Positions 8,006 through 16,739 are shown, numbered from the stretch's first letter. The stretch: 64,000 bases of DNA from Panacagrimonas sp. (GCF_020697055.1 NZ_JAJFBP010000007.1:59507-123506); one strand, 5' to 3'. The notes: a model not told the origin generated them from the sequence alone. Made by a program: numbers and translations.

Positions 8006-8733
8006 CGGGCGCCGCCCTGGCCGCTGAGCATCCGCGCGATCTCGTCCTCGCCCAGCGGGCGCGGATCCTTGATCCGCAGGCTGTCGCTCCACTCGCGCGC
8101 GAAATCGCGCTGCAGGCGCCAGTTGATGCACGCGGTGATCAGCATCGCGATCGTCGCGCCGGTTCCGGCGAGCAGCATGTCCTTGTGCGCGTCCCAGACA
8201 TCGCCCTGCGTGCCGAGATAGGCCACGCCCAGATCGCCGCCGAAGAACGCGGCGGCGGCCCATTCGAACAGCTCGAACAGCGCCGATGTCGCCAGCGTGA
8301 AATCCAGCGGCAGAAAGTAGGCCCAGAAGCCGCGCGCCTGCGCCACGCGCAGGAACACCTCGCGCAGCGGATAGGCGAACAGCAGGCCGTAGCAGAAATG
8401 CACGAGGCGATCGAAGTGATTGCGCTCCCAGCCCATCCAGGCGTTGAACGTCGAGCCGGTCAGCGACTGCCACCAACGGTCGTACGGAACCTGCGCGTAG
8501 GTGTAATGCGCGCCCACGGCGTGCAGGCACAGGAACACGAAGATCAGCGTGTACGACACGCGCGAGAACGTGAACCGGCGATAGCTCGCGCCGATGGCGA
8601 TGGCGAAGGCCACGACCAGCACGTTCTCCAGCGCCCAGTCGTGACGGTCGAGCGGCGCGATCGCCAGGCCCACCCACAACAGCGCGAAGAGCCCGGCCAG
8701 AACCGCGAGGTACCGCACATGGGGATAGTTCAT
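8002..8733 (-). CDS. DUF2238 (YjdF-like) inner-membrane protein
   Basis: A 243-residue membrane protein with six hydrophobic helices. Family features are the YTYAQVPYDRWW segment, a WERNHFDRLVHFCYGLLFAYP stretch rich in His/Asp near the membrane interface, and an ELFEWAAA motif. These match DUF2238 proteins such as E. coli YjdF, whose role is unknown. The ATG at 8733 begins MNYPHVRYLAVL, right before helix 1; the open frame continues upstream without coding character. The C-terminal 40 residues are cytoplasmic and charged. Confidence 0.82.
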   Translation of the reverse strand: MNYPHVRYLAVLAGLFALLWVGLAIAPLDRHDWALENVLVVAFAIAIGASYRRFTFSRVSYTLIFVFLCLHAVGAHYTYAQVPYDRWWQSLTGSTFNAWMGWERNHFDRLVHFCYGLLFAYPLREVFLRVAQARGFWAYFLPLDFTLATSALFELFEWAAAAFFGGDLGVAYLGTQGDVWDAHKDMLLAGTGATIAMLITACINWRLQRDFAREWSDSLRIKDPRPLGEDEIARMLSGQGGAR

Positions 8734-8859
8734 CGGTGCCGCGCTCCGGGGACGTTCACGTCGATCGACGTGGACGTGATCGTGCCAGTTGACCGGAACG
8801 GTCGCGTCGCGGGCATGTTTCGTGAGGCCTGGGCGGGGTCCCTGCTCCGGAAGTCCGTC

Positions 8860-9153
8860 ATGCGCCTGAACTCCGTTTTCATCGTCCTCGCGTTGCCCGT
8901 CTACGCCGTGTTCGCCGGCTGTCACCACGAAGGCGATGCCCCGATGCCGGGCGACGGCACGTTCCGAGCCGAGAAAGTGCGCGCGGAAGCCGCACGCGAT
9001 GTCGCCGAGCGGCGCTGCGCATCGCAGGGGCCGGCGGCGCACGAGGGCTGCATGACGCGCGCGCAGGCCGAATACGGACGCCTGGTGGCGGCGGCCGAGC
9101 TGCGTCGCGACACGCGTGAAGCCGATCTGCCGGAAATCGCCAAGACCCGCTGA
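8860..9153 (+). CDS. Small lipoprotein, unknown
   Basis: A 97-residue protein with a lipoprotein signal: the hydrophobic stretch ends VFAGC, making Cys21 the lipidated residue. The mature part is a charged Ala/Arg/Glu helix with two further Cys (CASQG and GCMTRAQ) that may pair. No family recognised. The ATG at 8860 is chosen because it starts the signal peptide; upstream sequence in the frame is shadow. It is divergent from the YjdF-like gene, 126 bp apart. Confidence 0.65.
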   Translation: MRLNSVFIVLALPVYAVFAGCHHEGDAPMPGDGTFRAEKVRAEAARDVAERRCASQGPAAHEGCMTRAQAEYGRLVAAAELRRDTREADLPEIAKTR

Positions 9154-9160
9154 GTCCGGC

Positions 9161-9184
9161 GCCAGCCCGGGTCTCAGGGCTGGC
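9161..9184. terminator. Hairpin between convergent genes
   Basis: GCCAGCCC (9161-9168) and GGGCTGGC (9177-9184) form a perfect 8-bp stem with an 8-nt loop, between the stop codons of two convergent genes. No T-run follows on either strand, so it may be a weak or bidirectional terminator or a 3' stabiliser. Confidence 0.4.
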
Positions 9185-9773
9185 AGACGCTCAGGTTGGT
9201 GGCGGCCGGCGTGGTGGACTTTTCGAAGCGCACGGTCGGACCGGGCTGGATGTGCCCGGTGTACTCGACGTCGGGCAGACGCAGCGCGTAGTTCTCGCCC
9301 GGCGGCACCGGCACCGCGAGGTCGATGCGATAGGTCTGCGGTTCGGACGACGACAACATGGTCGCCGCCGGGATTTTTCCGCCGAGCAGCCAGTCGGTCG
9401 GCCCCAGCCGCGTCTTGCAGCCGACCGCTTCGGCCGGGCACACGGTGGTGATGCCGGTGAACACGAGCTCGTTCTGCTCGGGTGCTTCGCGCGACGTGTA
9501 CGAAAAGCGATTGGACATGAAGCGCATCTTCTGTCCTTCGGGCACGAGGACCTGCACGCGCGCCGAGAGTTGCGAGGTGTCCGGATCGCCGCCCCACACC
9601 CGCGCCTTGATGCCGCCGCTCAGCGGCACCTCGAGCTCGTCGCGAAGGCCGAACGTGCACAGCGAGCGGTTGCGCAACTCGCCGTCGCCCGAGGGCAGAT
9701 AGTGATTGACCTGCATCTGCGCGCAGGCGCCGAGGGCGAACGTGCTGGCGAGGAGCAATGCGTAGAGCTTCAT
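9174..9773 (-). CDS. Lipoprotein of unknown function
   Basis: A 199-residue envelope protein. The leader MKLYALLLASTFALGAC ends in a lipobox (LGAC), so Cys17 is the likely lipid anchor. The mature domain is rich in beta-strand and carries five further Cys residues, including CTFGL, CPAEAVGCKT and the C-terminal CQP, suggesting disulfides and a periplasmic location. No known domain was recognised. It converges with the small lipoprotein gene. Confidence 0.68.
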   Translation of the reverse strand: MKLYALLLASTFALGACAQMQVNHYLPSGDGELRNRSLCTFGLRDELEVPLSGGIKARVWGGDPDTSQLSARVQVLVPEGQKMRFMSNRFSYTSREAPEQNELVFTGITTVCPAEAVGCKTRLGPTDWLLGGKIPAATMLSSSEPQTYRIDLAVPVPPGENYALRLPDVEYTGHIQPGPTVRFEKSTTPAATNLSVCQP

Positions 9774-9963
9774 CTTCGCCGCTTCGAGTCCGGGCCGAGG
9801 TCGCGCAAGTCTAGCGGCGCGTATGCGCGATGGGGATGCACAACTGCGCGCCGGGTCACGCTGGCGTCATATCGTCAATGCGGGGTCGGCCCGGATCGGA
9901 ACGCGGACCGGGAGCGGCGCATGCTCGGCCGGTCCTACAGCCGGATGCAGGGAGATTCGTGAC

Positions 9964-10992
9964 ATGAAGTTCGGCGTTTTCGATCACCTCGACTGCAGCA
10001 ACCGTCCGCTCGACGTGCACCTGCGCCAGCGCCTCGACCTCACCGAGGTCTACGACCGCTGCGGCATGCACGCGTATCACGTCGCCGAGCATCACGGCAC
10101 GCCGCTGGGCTTCGCGCCGTCACCGAGCGTGCTGCTGGCGGCGGTTGCGCAGCGCACGCGGCGCATGAAGATCGGGCCGCTCGTCTACATGCTGCCGATG
10201 TACCACCCGCTGCGGCTGATCGAGGAGGTGTGCATGCTCGATCACCTCAGCGGTGGGCGGCTGATGCTCGGCGTGGGACGCGGTGTTTCGCCGCACGAGC
10301 TGAAGCTCTTCGGCGTGGACGCGGGCCAGGCGCAGTCGATGTACGCCGAAGCCTTCGAGATCCTGATGCGCGGGTTTCGCGAAGAGCGGCTGACGTTCTC
10401 GGGCAAGCATTACCGGATCGACGACGTGCCCATGACGCTCAAACCGCTGCAGCAGCCGCATCCGGAACTCTGGTACGGAATCCTCACGCCGGACACCACC
10501 GCCTGGGCGGCGGCGCACGACGTGAATCTCGTGACGCTGGCGCTCGACGCCGGTGCGCGACACATCGCGGAGCGCTTTCGCGACGAGTGGACGAAGCTCG
10601 GCAAGCCGATCGAGAAATTGCCGCTGGTGGGTGTCAGCCGCCACGTCGTGGTGGCCGACACCGATGCGCAGGCCAAGGCGCTGGCCCGACGCGCCTACGC
10701 GCGCTGGGTCGACAGCTTCGACAAGCTGTGGCGCGACAACGGCGCCTCCGTGCGCATCGCGTTCCCGCCGATCGCCACGCTCTATCCCGAAACCTGGGAC
10801 GAGGTCGAGGCGGTGGGCAACGGCATCGCCGGTTCGCCCGAGACCGTGCGCCGCTTCGTGCTCGAGGAGGCCGAGCGCACGCGCATGAGCTACCTGGTGT
10901 CGTGGTTCGCGTTCGGCGACCTGGAGGTGTCCGAGGTCACGCGCTCGGTCGAGCTGTTCGCCCGGCACGTGATGCCGGCGTTCGCCGCCTAG
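9964..10992 (+). CDS. LLM class flavin-dependent oxidoreductase
   Basis: A 342-residue bacterial luciferase-like monooxygenase with a TIM-barrel fold. The N-terminus MKFGVFDHLD, the YHVAEHHGTP segment around residues 39-48, the LPMYHPLRLIEEV motif and GGRLMLGVGRG are typical of the FMN-type branch. The GRG loop is expected to hold the flavin phosphate. Substrate unknown; relatives act on alkanals, sulfonates or terpenoid ketones. The ATG at 9964 sits 8 bp after an AGGGAG ribosome site. Upstream, 190 bp separate it from the divergent lipoprotein gene. Confidence 0.85.
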   Translation: MKFGVFDHLDCSNRPLDVHLRQRLDLTEVYDRCGMHAYHVAEHHGTPLGFAPSPSVLLAAVAQRTRRMKIGPLVYMLPMYHPLRLIEEVCMLDHLSGGRLMLGVGRGVSPHELKLFGVDAGQAQSMYAEAFEILMRGFREERLTFSGKHYRIDDVPMTLKPLQQPHPELWYGILTPDTTAWAAAHDVNLVTLALDAGARHIAERFRDEWTKLGKPIEKLPLVGVSRHVVVADTDAQAKALARRAYARWVDSFDKLWRDNGASVRIAFPPIATLYPETWDEVEAVGNGIAGSPETVRRFVLEEAERTRMSYLVSWFAFGDLEVSEVTRSVELFARHVMPAFAA

Positions 10993-11060
10993 GCGGCGCC
11001 GGGCCGCGGTGGACACAATGGGGCCCTTCACCCCCGCAGAACGAGAAAGGGAGATTTCCG

Positions 11061-11495
11061 ATGAACGCCAGCCTGCCCATGCCCCTGCTGGGGCCCCTCG
11101 TGGCGATGCTGATCTGGTGCGCGCTGATGTGGCTGTGGATGTACGTGACGCGCATTCCCGCGATCAATGCCTCGAAGATGGTCCTGGACGGCAGCGCGCC
11201 GCGCGGCGAACAGATGGCGACGCTGCCGGCGCGCGTCCGGTGGAAGGCGGACAACTACAACCACCTGCTCGAGCAGCCGCAGCAGTTCTACGCGGTCGCG
11301 ATCGTGCTGGCGCTGCTCGGCGACACGAGCCAGACGAGCCTGATGCTGGCCTGGGCGTACGTCGGCCTGCGCGTGGTGCACAGCCTGTGGCAGTCGCTGG
11401 TCAACGTGATCGTGCCGCGCTTTGCGCTGTTCGCGCTGTCCTCGCTGGTGTTGTTCGCGCTGGTGGCGCGCGCCGCGATGATCGTGTTCGGTTGA
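11061..11495 (+). CDS. MAPEG family membrane protein
   Basis: A 144-residue protein with four hydrophobic helices, the MAPEG (microsomal glutathione transferase-like) fold. The signature region NYNHLLEQPQQFYAV after helix 1 contains the Asn/Glu residues that contact glutathione in characterised members. The C-terminal helices follow GLRVVHSLWQSL, another family segment. An AGGGAG site precedes the ATG. Its neighbour on the opposite strand is a soluble glutathione S-transferase, so a shared detoxification role is possible. Whether it binds glutathione is untested. Confidence 0.82.
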   Translation: MNASLPMPLLGPLVAMLIWCALMWLWMYVTRIPAINASKMVLDGSAPRGEQMATLPARVRWKADNYNHLLEQPQQFYAVAIVLALLGDTSQTSLMLAWAYVGLRVVHSLWQSLVNVIVPRFALFALSSLVLFALVARAAMIVFG

Positions 11496-11498
11496 CCC

Positions 11499-11554
11499 GT
11501 AGGCCGGGCGAAGCCCGGGATCTGACCGTCCAACCCGGGCTTCGCCCGGACTAC
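11499..11554. repeat. GTAG-bounded REP palindrome
   Basis: A 56-bp element: GTAGGCCGGGCGAAGCCCGG (11499-11518) and CCGGGCTTCGCCCGGACTAC (11535-11554) are near-perfect inverted arms around a 16-nt loop. Each arm also folds on itself (CCGGGC-GAA-GCCCGG). It lies between convergent MAPEG and GST genes, and its right CTAC end supplies the TAG stop codon of the GST gene (11553-11551). Confidence 0.78.
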
Positions 11555-12195
11555 GGAGAGGGCGGGCGCATCGGGATCAGGCGCGGCTGCGCGGACACGC
11601 GTTCGAGCCAGGCGCGGACGGCAGCAAACGGCGCGAGGTCGTAGCCGCCCTCGTCGGCCACGTGCGTGTAGGCGAAGAGCGCGATGTCGGCGATGGTGTA
11701 GACGTCGCCGGCCAGGAAGGGATGATCCTGCAGGCGTCGCTCCATCACGCCGAGCGCCGCGATGCCCTTGGCCATCGCCGCGTCGATCTTTTCGCGCCAT
11801 TGCTGGCCCTTGCCCAGGAACTTCACCCAGAAGCGCACCGTGGCGATGTACGGCTCGTGCGAGTACTGCTCGAAGAAGAGCCACTCGAGCACCTTGGCGC
11901 GCGCGTATCGATCGTCGGGCAGCAACGGCGTGCCGTCGGCGAGGTAGCAGAGCATCGCGTTGGACTCGGCCAGATGCCGGCCCGGTGCGATCTCGAGCAG
12001 CGGCACCTTGCCGTTGGGATTGCGCGCCAGGAACTCCGGCGTGCGGCTGTCGCCGCGCAGGATGTCGACCTCGATCCACTCGAAGCCGATGTCGAGTTGT
12101 TGCATCAACGTCGCGGCCTTCCAGCAGTTGCCGGACCGCTCATCGCGTACAGGCGCATCGCTAGGGCACTCCCCGCATCGGCGCGATTCTGTCAT
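11551..12195 (-). CDS. Glutathione S-transferase family protein, apparent N-terminal frameshift
   Basis: A GST-fold protein: residues RSGNCWKAATLMQQL, NPNGKVPLLE and LAESNAMLCYLA are the thioredoxin-like domain, and VYTIADIALFAYTH the helical domain. In frame the start is MTESRR at 12195, which is not a GST N-terminus. The other frame begins at an ATG (12158-12156) reading MRLYA, exactly the expected start, and would join the main frame at DERSGNCWK if one base were added near 12143-12147. So the gene carries a 1-nt deletion, a sequencing error, or an unusual start. The rest is intact to the TAG inside the REP element. Confidence 0.75.
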   Translation of the reverse strand: MTESRRCGECPSDAPVRDERSGNCWKAATLMQQLDIGFEWIEVDILRGDSRTPEFLARNPNGKVPLLEIAPGRHLAESNAMLCYLADGTPLLPDDRYARAKVLEWLFFEQYSHEPYIATVRFWVKFLGKGQQWREKIDAAMAKGIAALGVMERRLQDHPFLAGDVYTIADIALFAYTHVADEGGYDLAPFAAVRAWLERVSAQPRLIPMRPPSP

Positions 12196-12261
12196 CGCCG
12201 CTTGTCACCTGCGCGTCGCCACGAACATCATTCGGCTTCCCACGCGAGCGCGGTGTGCCCG

Positions 12262-13449
12262 ATGAGTGAAACGATCGACAAGGCCGAACTGGCCCGTCTG
12301 ACGCGCGCCGTGCGTGCCCGCGTGCCCCTCGACGCCGCGCAGCTGCTGGCGCGCGAATCGCCGGAGCGGGTGGGCGAGGTGCTGGCCGACCTGCCGCAGG
12401 ACCTGGCCGACCGGATCCAGTCGCACCTGCCGCCCGAGCTGCGACGCCAGGCCGCCGAAGAGCTGGCCGAGGCCGTCGCCGGCACGGTGCACGAGATGAT
12501 GGAACCGGCGCTGGCGGTGCTGCCGGCGGCGACCACGGTGGCCATGGCGATCGAATACCTGCGCACGCATCCCACGCCGCAGCAGATCACCTACGTCTAC
12601 GTCACCGGCTCCGACGATCGCCTGATCGGTCTGGTGGTGATCCGCGACCTGCTGCTGGGCGAGCCGGAGGACACGCTGGCCGAGGTGATGTTGCCGGACC
12701 CGTTCGCGCTGCCGGTCGACATGGAGGCGGGGGAAGCGATCAAGGCCGCGCTGCATCGGCACTACCCGGTGTATCCGGTGATCGACGGCGAGCAGCACAT
12801 CGTCGGCGTGATCCGCGGCTGGCGATTGTTCGAACGCCAGGCGGTGGAGATCAGCGCGCAGTCCGGCCAGATGGTGGGCGTGGACAAGGAGGAGCGCCTG
12901 GGCACCACGTTCTGGGCCGCGTTCCGGATGCGGCATCCGTGGCTGCAGGTGAACCTGCTGACGGCGTTCCTGGCCGGCTTCGTCGTCAGCATTTTCGAAG
13001 GCACGATCACGCAGATCGTCGCGCTGGCGGCGTTCCTGCCGATCCTCGCCGGGCAGAGCGGCAACACCGGCTGCCAGGCGTTGGCGATCACGCTGCGCGG
13101 CATCACGCTCGGCGACATGGACAAGTTCCGCGTCGGCAACCTGGTGCGAAAGGAGATGCTGCTGGGCGCCACCAACGGCCTGCTGACGGGACTGGTCGCG
13201 GGCGTCGCCATGTGGTGGAGCGCAAGCCGCGGCGGCGGTGACGTCGAGGCGCTGCGCCTGGGCGTGGTGATCGTGCTCGCGATGGTCGGCGCCTGCATGA
13301 TCTCGGGCATGTTCGGCGTGCTGGTGCCGCTGACGCTGCGCCGCTTCGGCGCGGATCCGGCGACGGCCTCGAGCATCTTCCTGACCACCGGAACCGACAT
13401 CGCCGGCATGGGGCTCATGCTGCTGCTCGCCACGATGATCGTGCTCTAG
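12262..13449 (+). CDS. mgtE: MgtE-type magnesium transporter
   Basis: A 395-residue Mg2+ channel of the MgtE family. Order: a short N-terminal helical domain (to about residue 80) with the QLLARESPERVGEVLADLP repeat, two CBS motifs (about 95-200) that sense Mg2+ in the family, then five membrane helices (235-395). The pore helix carries PILAGQSGNTGCQALAI, and the C-terminal segment DIAGMGLML corresponds to the ion-site helix. It is somewhat shorter than the roughly 450 residues of well-known members, mainly in the N domain. Start chosen at MSETIDKAEL. The likely regulator is Mg2+ itself via the CBS domain. Confidence 0.9.
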   Translation: MSETIDKAELARLTRAVRARVPLDAAQLLARESPERVGEVLADLPQDLADRIQSHLPPELRRQAAEELAEAVAGTVHEMMEPALAVLPAATTVAMAIEYLRTHPTPQQITYVYVTGSDDRLIGLVVIRDLLLGEPEDTLAEVMLPDPFALPVDMEAGEAIKAALHRHYPVYPVIDGEQHIVGVIRGWRLFERQAVEISAQSGQMVGVDKEERLGTTFWAAFRMRHPWLQVNLLTAFLAGFVVSIFEGTITQIVALAAFLPILAGQSGNTGCQALAITLRGITLGDMDKFRVGNLVRKEMLLGATNGLLTGLVAGVAMWWSASRGGGDVEALRLGVVIVLAMVGACMISGMFGVLVPLTLRRFGADPATASSIFLTTGTDIAGMGLMLLLATMIVL

Positions 13450-13587
13450 CAGCGTGCCGAAAAACTACTGCGCTCGGCATTTCGCGTCCGTCCGGTGTTC
13501 GGAGTGCTCACGTATTCATACGCTGCGCTTCCTGTGCTCCGGGCGGACGCGACCTGCCATCGCTCGCTACGTTTTTCAGCACGCTGC
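13449..13587. repeat. Long imperfect inverted repeat
   Basis: The left arm GCAGCGTGCCGAAAAAC (13449-13465) pairs with GTTTTTCAGCACGCTGC (13571-13587) with one mismatch, and the pairing continues inward in degenerate form to CGCGTCCGTCCGG (13483-13495) against CCGGGCGGACGCG. It fills the gap between mgtE and the next gene. The size and terminal repeats recall a MITE-like or REP-derived element; no flanking target duplication is evident. Confidence 0.6.
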
Positions 13588-13593
13588 CAGCAA

Positions 13594-14334
13594 GTGAACG
13601 CGCTCGCGATCACGCTGACGGTCTTCGCGTTCCTGACCTCGGCGCTGTCGGGCATCGCCGGCCTGGGCGGCGGCACGATCCTGATCGGCGTGTTCTTCGC
13701 GCTGGGGTTGACGCCGGTGGAAGCGGTGCCGCTGTTCGCCGCCGTGCAGTTCGTCTCCAACACCTCGCGCACCGTGGCGTACATCAAACACGTCGAATGG
13801 CACGCGGCGGGCTGGTTCGCGCTGACCCTGGTGCCGGCGACGTTCCTGCTCGCCCCGTACGCCGCCAGCGTCAACGAAAACCTCGTGCGCCTGGTCCTCG
13901 CCGGCCTGATCCTGGCGTCGCTGGTGCCGGGTCGCGGCGACGATGCGCCGCTGAAACCGCGTCCGTCGTTCCTGCTCGCCGGTGCGCTCAACGGCAGCCT
14001 GGGGATGTTCGTGGGCGCAACGGGCCTGTTCGTCGGTCGCCTGTTCTTCCGCCCCGAATGGCGCAAGGAGACCACGGTGGCGACGCTCGCCTTCACCCAG
14101 GTGATCGGCCATGGCCTGCGCGTGATCGCCTATGGCTTCGTCGGCTTCAGCTCCTTCACGCAACCCGCGCTGCTGATCCCGCTCTGCATCGCGGTCGTCG
14201 CCGGAACGTGGACCGGCAAGCAGCTGCACGTGCGGATGTCGGACGCGCATTTCGACGGGTTGTTCAAGGCGATCCTGATCGTCCTGTCGCTCAAGCTCGT
14301 GTGGGATTCGGTGCGGGGATATGGATGGATCTGA
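13594..14334 (+). CDS. TauE/SafE-family sulfite/anion exporter-like protein
   Basis: A 246-residue membrane protein with about seven to eight helices. GIAGLGGGTILIGVFF near residues 17-32 is the family's Gly-rich signature, and a second copy, ALNGSLGMFVGATGLFVG, lies near 130-147, as expected for the two-repeat fold. Members export sulfite, sulfoacetate or other organic anions. The start is the GTG at 13594, 6 bp after the inverted repeat; no ATG fits. Its end overlaps the thioesterase-like gene by 10 bp. Confidence 0.8.
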   Translation: MNALAITLTVFAFLTSALSGIAGLGGGTILIGVFFALGLTPVEAVPLFAAVQFVSNTSRTVAYIKHVEWHAAGWFALTLVPATFLLAPYAASVNENLVRLVLAGLILASLVPGRGDDAPLKPRPSFLLAGALNGSLGMFVGATGLFVGRLFFRPEWRKETTVATLAFTQVIGHGLRVIAYGFVGFSSFTQPALLIPLCIAVVAGTWTGKQLHVRMSDAHFDGLFKAILIVLSLKLVWDSVRGYGWI

Positions 14335-14753
14335 AGCTCGTGATGACGGCCGACGAGGTCGCTCGCCTGATCACCCAGGCGTTCAAGGCGGACAAGCCGT
14401 TCTTCGTGATCGACGAGCTGAGCCCCGGTTCGGTGCGCGCCCGACTGCCCTTCGAGACCTGGATGCTGCGTCCGGGCGACGTGGTCTCGGGCCCGGCGCT
14501 GTTCACCGCCGCGGATCTGGCGATGTACGCGCTCGTGCTCTCGCACACCGGTCCGCAGCTGATGGCGGTCACCTCGAACCTGGATCTGAACTTCCTCAAC
14601 AAGGGCGAGCCGGGAGACGTGCACGCCGAGGGCACGCTGCTCAAGCTCGGGCGTCGACTGGCGGTGATGGAAGTGAAGCTGCGCTGTGGCGACGATCCGG
14701 ACCTGGTGGCGATCGCCACCGGCACCTACGTGCTGCCGCCGGCGCAGCGCTGA
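14325..14753 (+). CDS. PaaI-like thioesterase (hotdog fold)
   Basis: A 142-residue hotdog-fold protein. The segment PGSVRARLPFETWMLRPGDVVSGPALF matches the strand-helix core of PaaI/YdiI thioesterases, and the C-terminal VMEVKLRCGDDPDLVAIATG is a typical last strand pair. It would hydrolyse an acyl-CoA thioester. The usual catalytic Asp/Glu is not obvious here, since FTAADLAMY occupies the helix position. Translationally coupled to the TauE-like gene by a 10-bp overlap. Confidence 0.75.
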   Translation: MDLKLVMTADEVARLITQAFKADKPFFVIDELSPGSVRARLPFETWMLRPGDVVSGPALFTAADLAMYALVLSHTGPQLMAVTSNLDLNFLNKGEPGDVHAEGTLLKLGRRLAVMEVKLRCGDDPDLVAIATGTYVLPPAQR

Positions 14754-14853
14754 CACTTTCCGGATTGGAAGCAATCCGCTTCCCGCGACCCGGCTAATCA
14801 GCGGAGGCGTCGCGCAGCAGACTGGTCCCCATCGTGTCGAAGGAGACCCGTCC

Positions 14854-15726
14854 ATGAAGCTGAATTCATCGCCGTCCGCGCGCAGCGCGATCCGCCTCGT
14901 CGGTGAAGTGGCGCCGTCGATCGTCACCGCACCGGTGGTCGATCGCCTGCTGCATCCGCGTCGCCTGCCGATGCGCGACTGGGAGAAGCCCGCGCTCGCG
15001 TCGACGCTGCGCGTGACGTTCCGCTCGGGCCTCTCCGGCCTGCGCTGGGGCGATGGGATGGGACCCGTGGTGCTCGCCATACACGGCTGGGAAGGCCGTG
15101 CGACGCATTACCGCTACCTGGGCGAGGCGCTGCAGCGTGCGGGCTATTCGCTGCTCGCACTCGACGGCCCTGCGCACGGTGCTTCGCCCGGACACGTCGC
15201 GCATCCGCGCCTGTTCGCCGAGGCGATGATCGATGCGGCGGTGGAGATCGCCACCGAACGCGGTCGCGTGCACGCGGTGATCGGACATTCGATGGGCGCC
15301 GGCGCGCTTTCCTACGCGCTGTCGCAGGGGCTGGAGGCCGATCGCGCGGTGCTGATCGCCGGACCGTCCGGCTACGAGGCGGTGGTGCGCGGTGCGGCCG
15401 GCGTGGCGGGGCTGGGTCCGCGCGCGACGCGACACCTGCTGCGCGCGATCGAAAGCCGCACCGGCGTGGCGCCCGAGGACGTGGACGTGACGCGTGGCCT
15501 GCGCGATCTCGATCTTCCGGTGCTGGTGGTGCACGACCGCAACGACGAGTTCGTGGCGTTTTCGCACGCGCAGCGATACCTGTCCGTCCTTCCGGACACG
15601 CGTCTGCTCGAGACCCACGACCTGGGTCATTGGCGCGTGCTGACCGATCCCGTGACGGTCGAGGCCATCACCGATTTCATCGTGCATCCGGCCGCCGCCC
15701 GGACCTCCTGGGCCGCAGCGGCATGA
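14854..15726 (+). CDS. Alpha/beta hydrolase
   Basis: A 290-residue cytoplasmic hydrolase. The oxyanion region is AIHGWEGRATHY, the nucleophile elbow GHSMGAG with Ser146, the acid Asp228 (or Asp231) in VHDRNDEF, and the base His259 in LGHW; the triad looks complete. Substrate unknown. The first 50 residues are basic and not part of the fold. The ATG at 14854 follows an AAGGAGA ribosome site. No close operon partner: 100 bp separate it from the upstream gene. Confidence 0.82.
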   Translation: MKLNSSPSARSAIRLVGEVAPSIVTAPVVDRLLHPRRLPMRDWEKPALASTLRVTFRSGLSGLRWGDGMGPVVLAIHGWEGRATHYRYLGEALQRAGYSLLALDGPAHGASPGHVAHPRLFAEAMIDAAVEIATERGRVHAVIGHSMGAGALSYALSQGLEADRAVLIAGPSGYEAVVRGAAGVAGLGPRATRHLLRAIESRTGVAPEDVDVTRGLRDLDLPVLVVHDRNDEFVAFSHAQRYLSVLPDTRLLETHDLGHWRVLTDPVTVEAITDFIVHPAAARTSWAAAA

Positions 15727-15838
15727 GCCTCGGTTTTGGTCGCGAAGGCTGGGCCGCGGAGATGATGGCGGCCGACCCGGGGGATTGCGGCGTGCGCGAC
15801 CGGTCAGCCGACGGCCGCGCGCCCCGATCGCCGGCGCA

Positions 15839-16693
15839 TCAGCCGTCCTGCGCCAGGGTGGCGCGAACGCCACCGGCCTGCAGCACGATGGACCGGTCCG
15901 CGGATCGCGCCGGCACCGCGTGCCGCCGCGATTGCCACACGACGACCGCGTCGTCCGGGTCGGGCCCGTAGCCCTGCTCGTCGTCCGCGTACGGGATCTG
16001 CTCGGCGGAAAAGCGGCACAGGGCGGCGGACGCGTCGAAGCAGTGGGCCGCGACCGGGTTGTAGTAGACGACGAACACGCGGCGCGCGGGGTCCGAGGCC
16101 ATCGCGCGTTCCAGCGTCTCGACGACGCGCGCGACGAGCGGCGCCCCGAACGGGTTGTACAGGTACAACACGAGGTCGCCGGCCGGAAGCTCGAACGCGC
16201 TCGCATCGCGCGTCACGACGCGGATGCCGCAACGCTGCGGGAAGCGCCGCGCGACGACGGCCGCGTTGGCGCACGCCGTCGCGACCAGGGCCTCCGACAG
16301 CTCGACGCCGACGATGTCGCGGAACGGGAATTCGGAAGCCACCACCAGCGCGCGTCCCTTTCCGCATCCCAGGTCGACGAAACAGAACGATTCCAGCGGC
16401 AGGGGCAGCGTCGCCAGCGCGCGCCGCACGATGCTGGGCTGCGAGCCGGCGTAGAGGACCGCGTGGCCGCTGGCGTCGGCGCCGAGCTGCAGGTGCGCGA
16501 CCGGGACGGTGCCGCTGGTGTCGATGCCGTGCGCCACGTCGAATGGGTGCCGGCGTTCCCAGCCCGTCGCGTAGAGCAGATGAGCTCCCGGCAGACGGCC
16601 CACGCACGACCGCACCCAGCGCACCTGCAGGAACGCAGCCAGCGGCGGGAAGCGACCGAGTGCGCGGATCCATCGCTTCAGCGCCTGCTTCAT
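15839..16693 (-). CDS. Class I SAM-dependent methyltransferase
   Basis: A 284-residue methyltransferase-fold protein. The SAM-binding loop DLGCGKG is at residues 107-113, followed by an acidic residue in GVELSEALV that should hold the ribose hydroxyls. The post-strand-4 motif is LYLYNPFG. The first 60 residues contain a basic amphipathic helix. The C-terminal 50 residues are Arg/Ala-rich and less conserved. Substrate unknown. The MFS transporter starts on the same strand upstream, with 46 bp between the genes. Confidence 0.75.
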   Translation of the reverse strand: MKQALKRWIRALGRFPPLAAFLQVRWVRSCVGRLPGAHLLYATGWERRHPFDVAHGIDTSGTVPVAHLQLGADASGHAVLYAGSQPSIVRRALATLPLPLESFCFVDLGCGKGRALVVASEFPFRDIVGVELSEALVATACANAAVVARRFPQRCGIRVVTRDASAFELPAGDLVLYLYNPFGAPLVARVVETLERAMASDPARRVFVVYYNPVAAHCFDASAALCRFSAEQIPYADDEQGYGPDPDDAVVVWQSRRHAVPARSADRSIVLQAGGVRATLAQDG

Positions 16694-16739
16694 CGTTCGA
16701 GGTTCCAGGTGATGGCGTGGCGGATCGGCGCGGGCGCGC

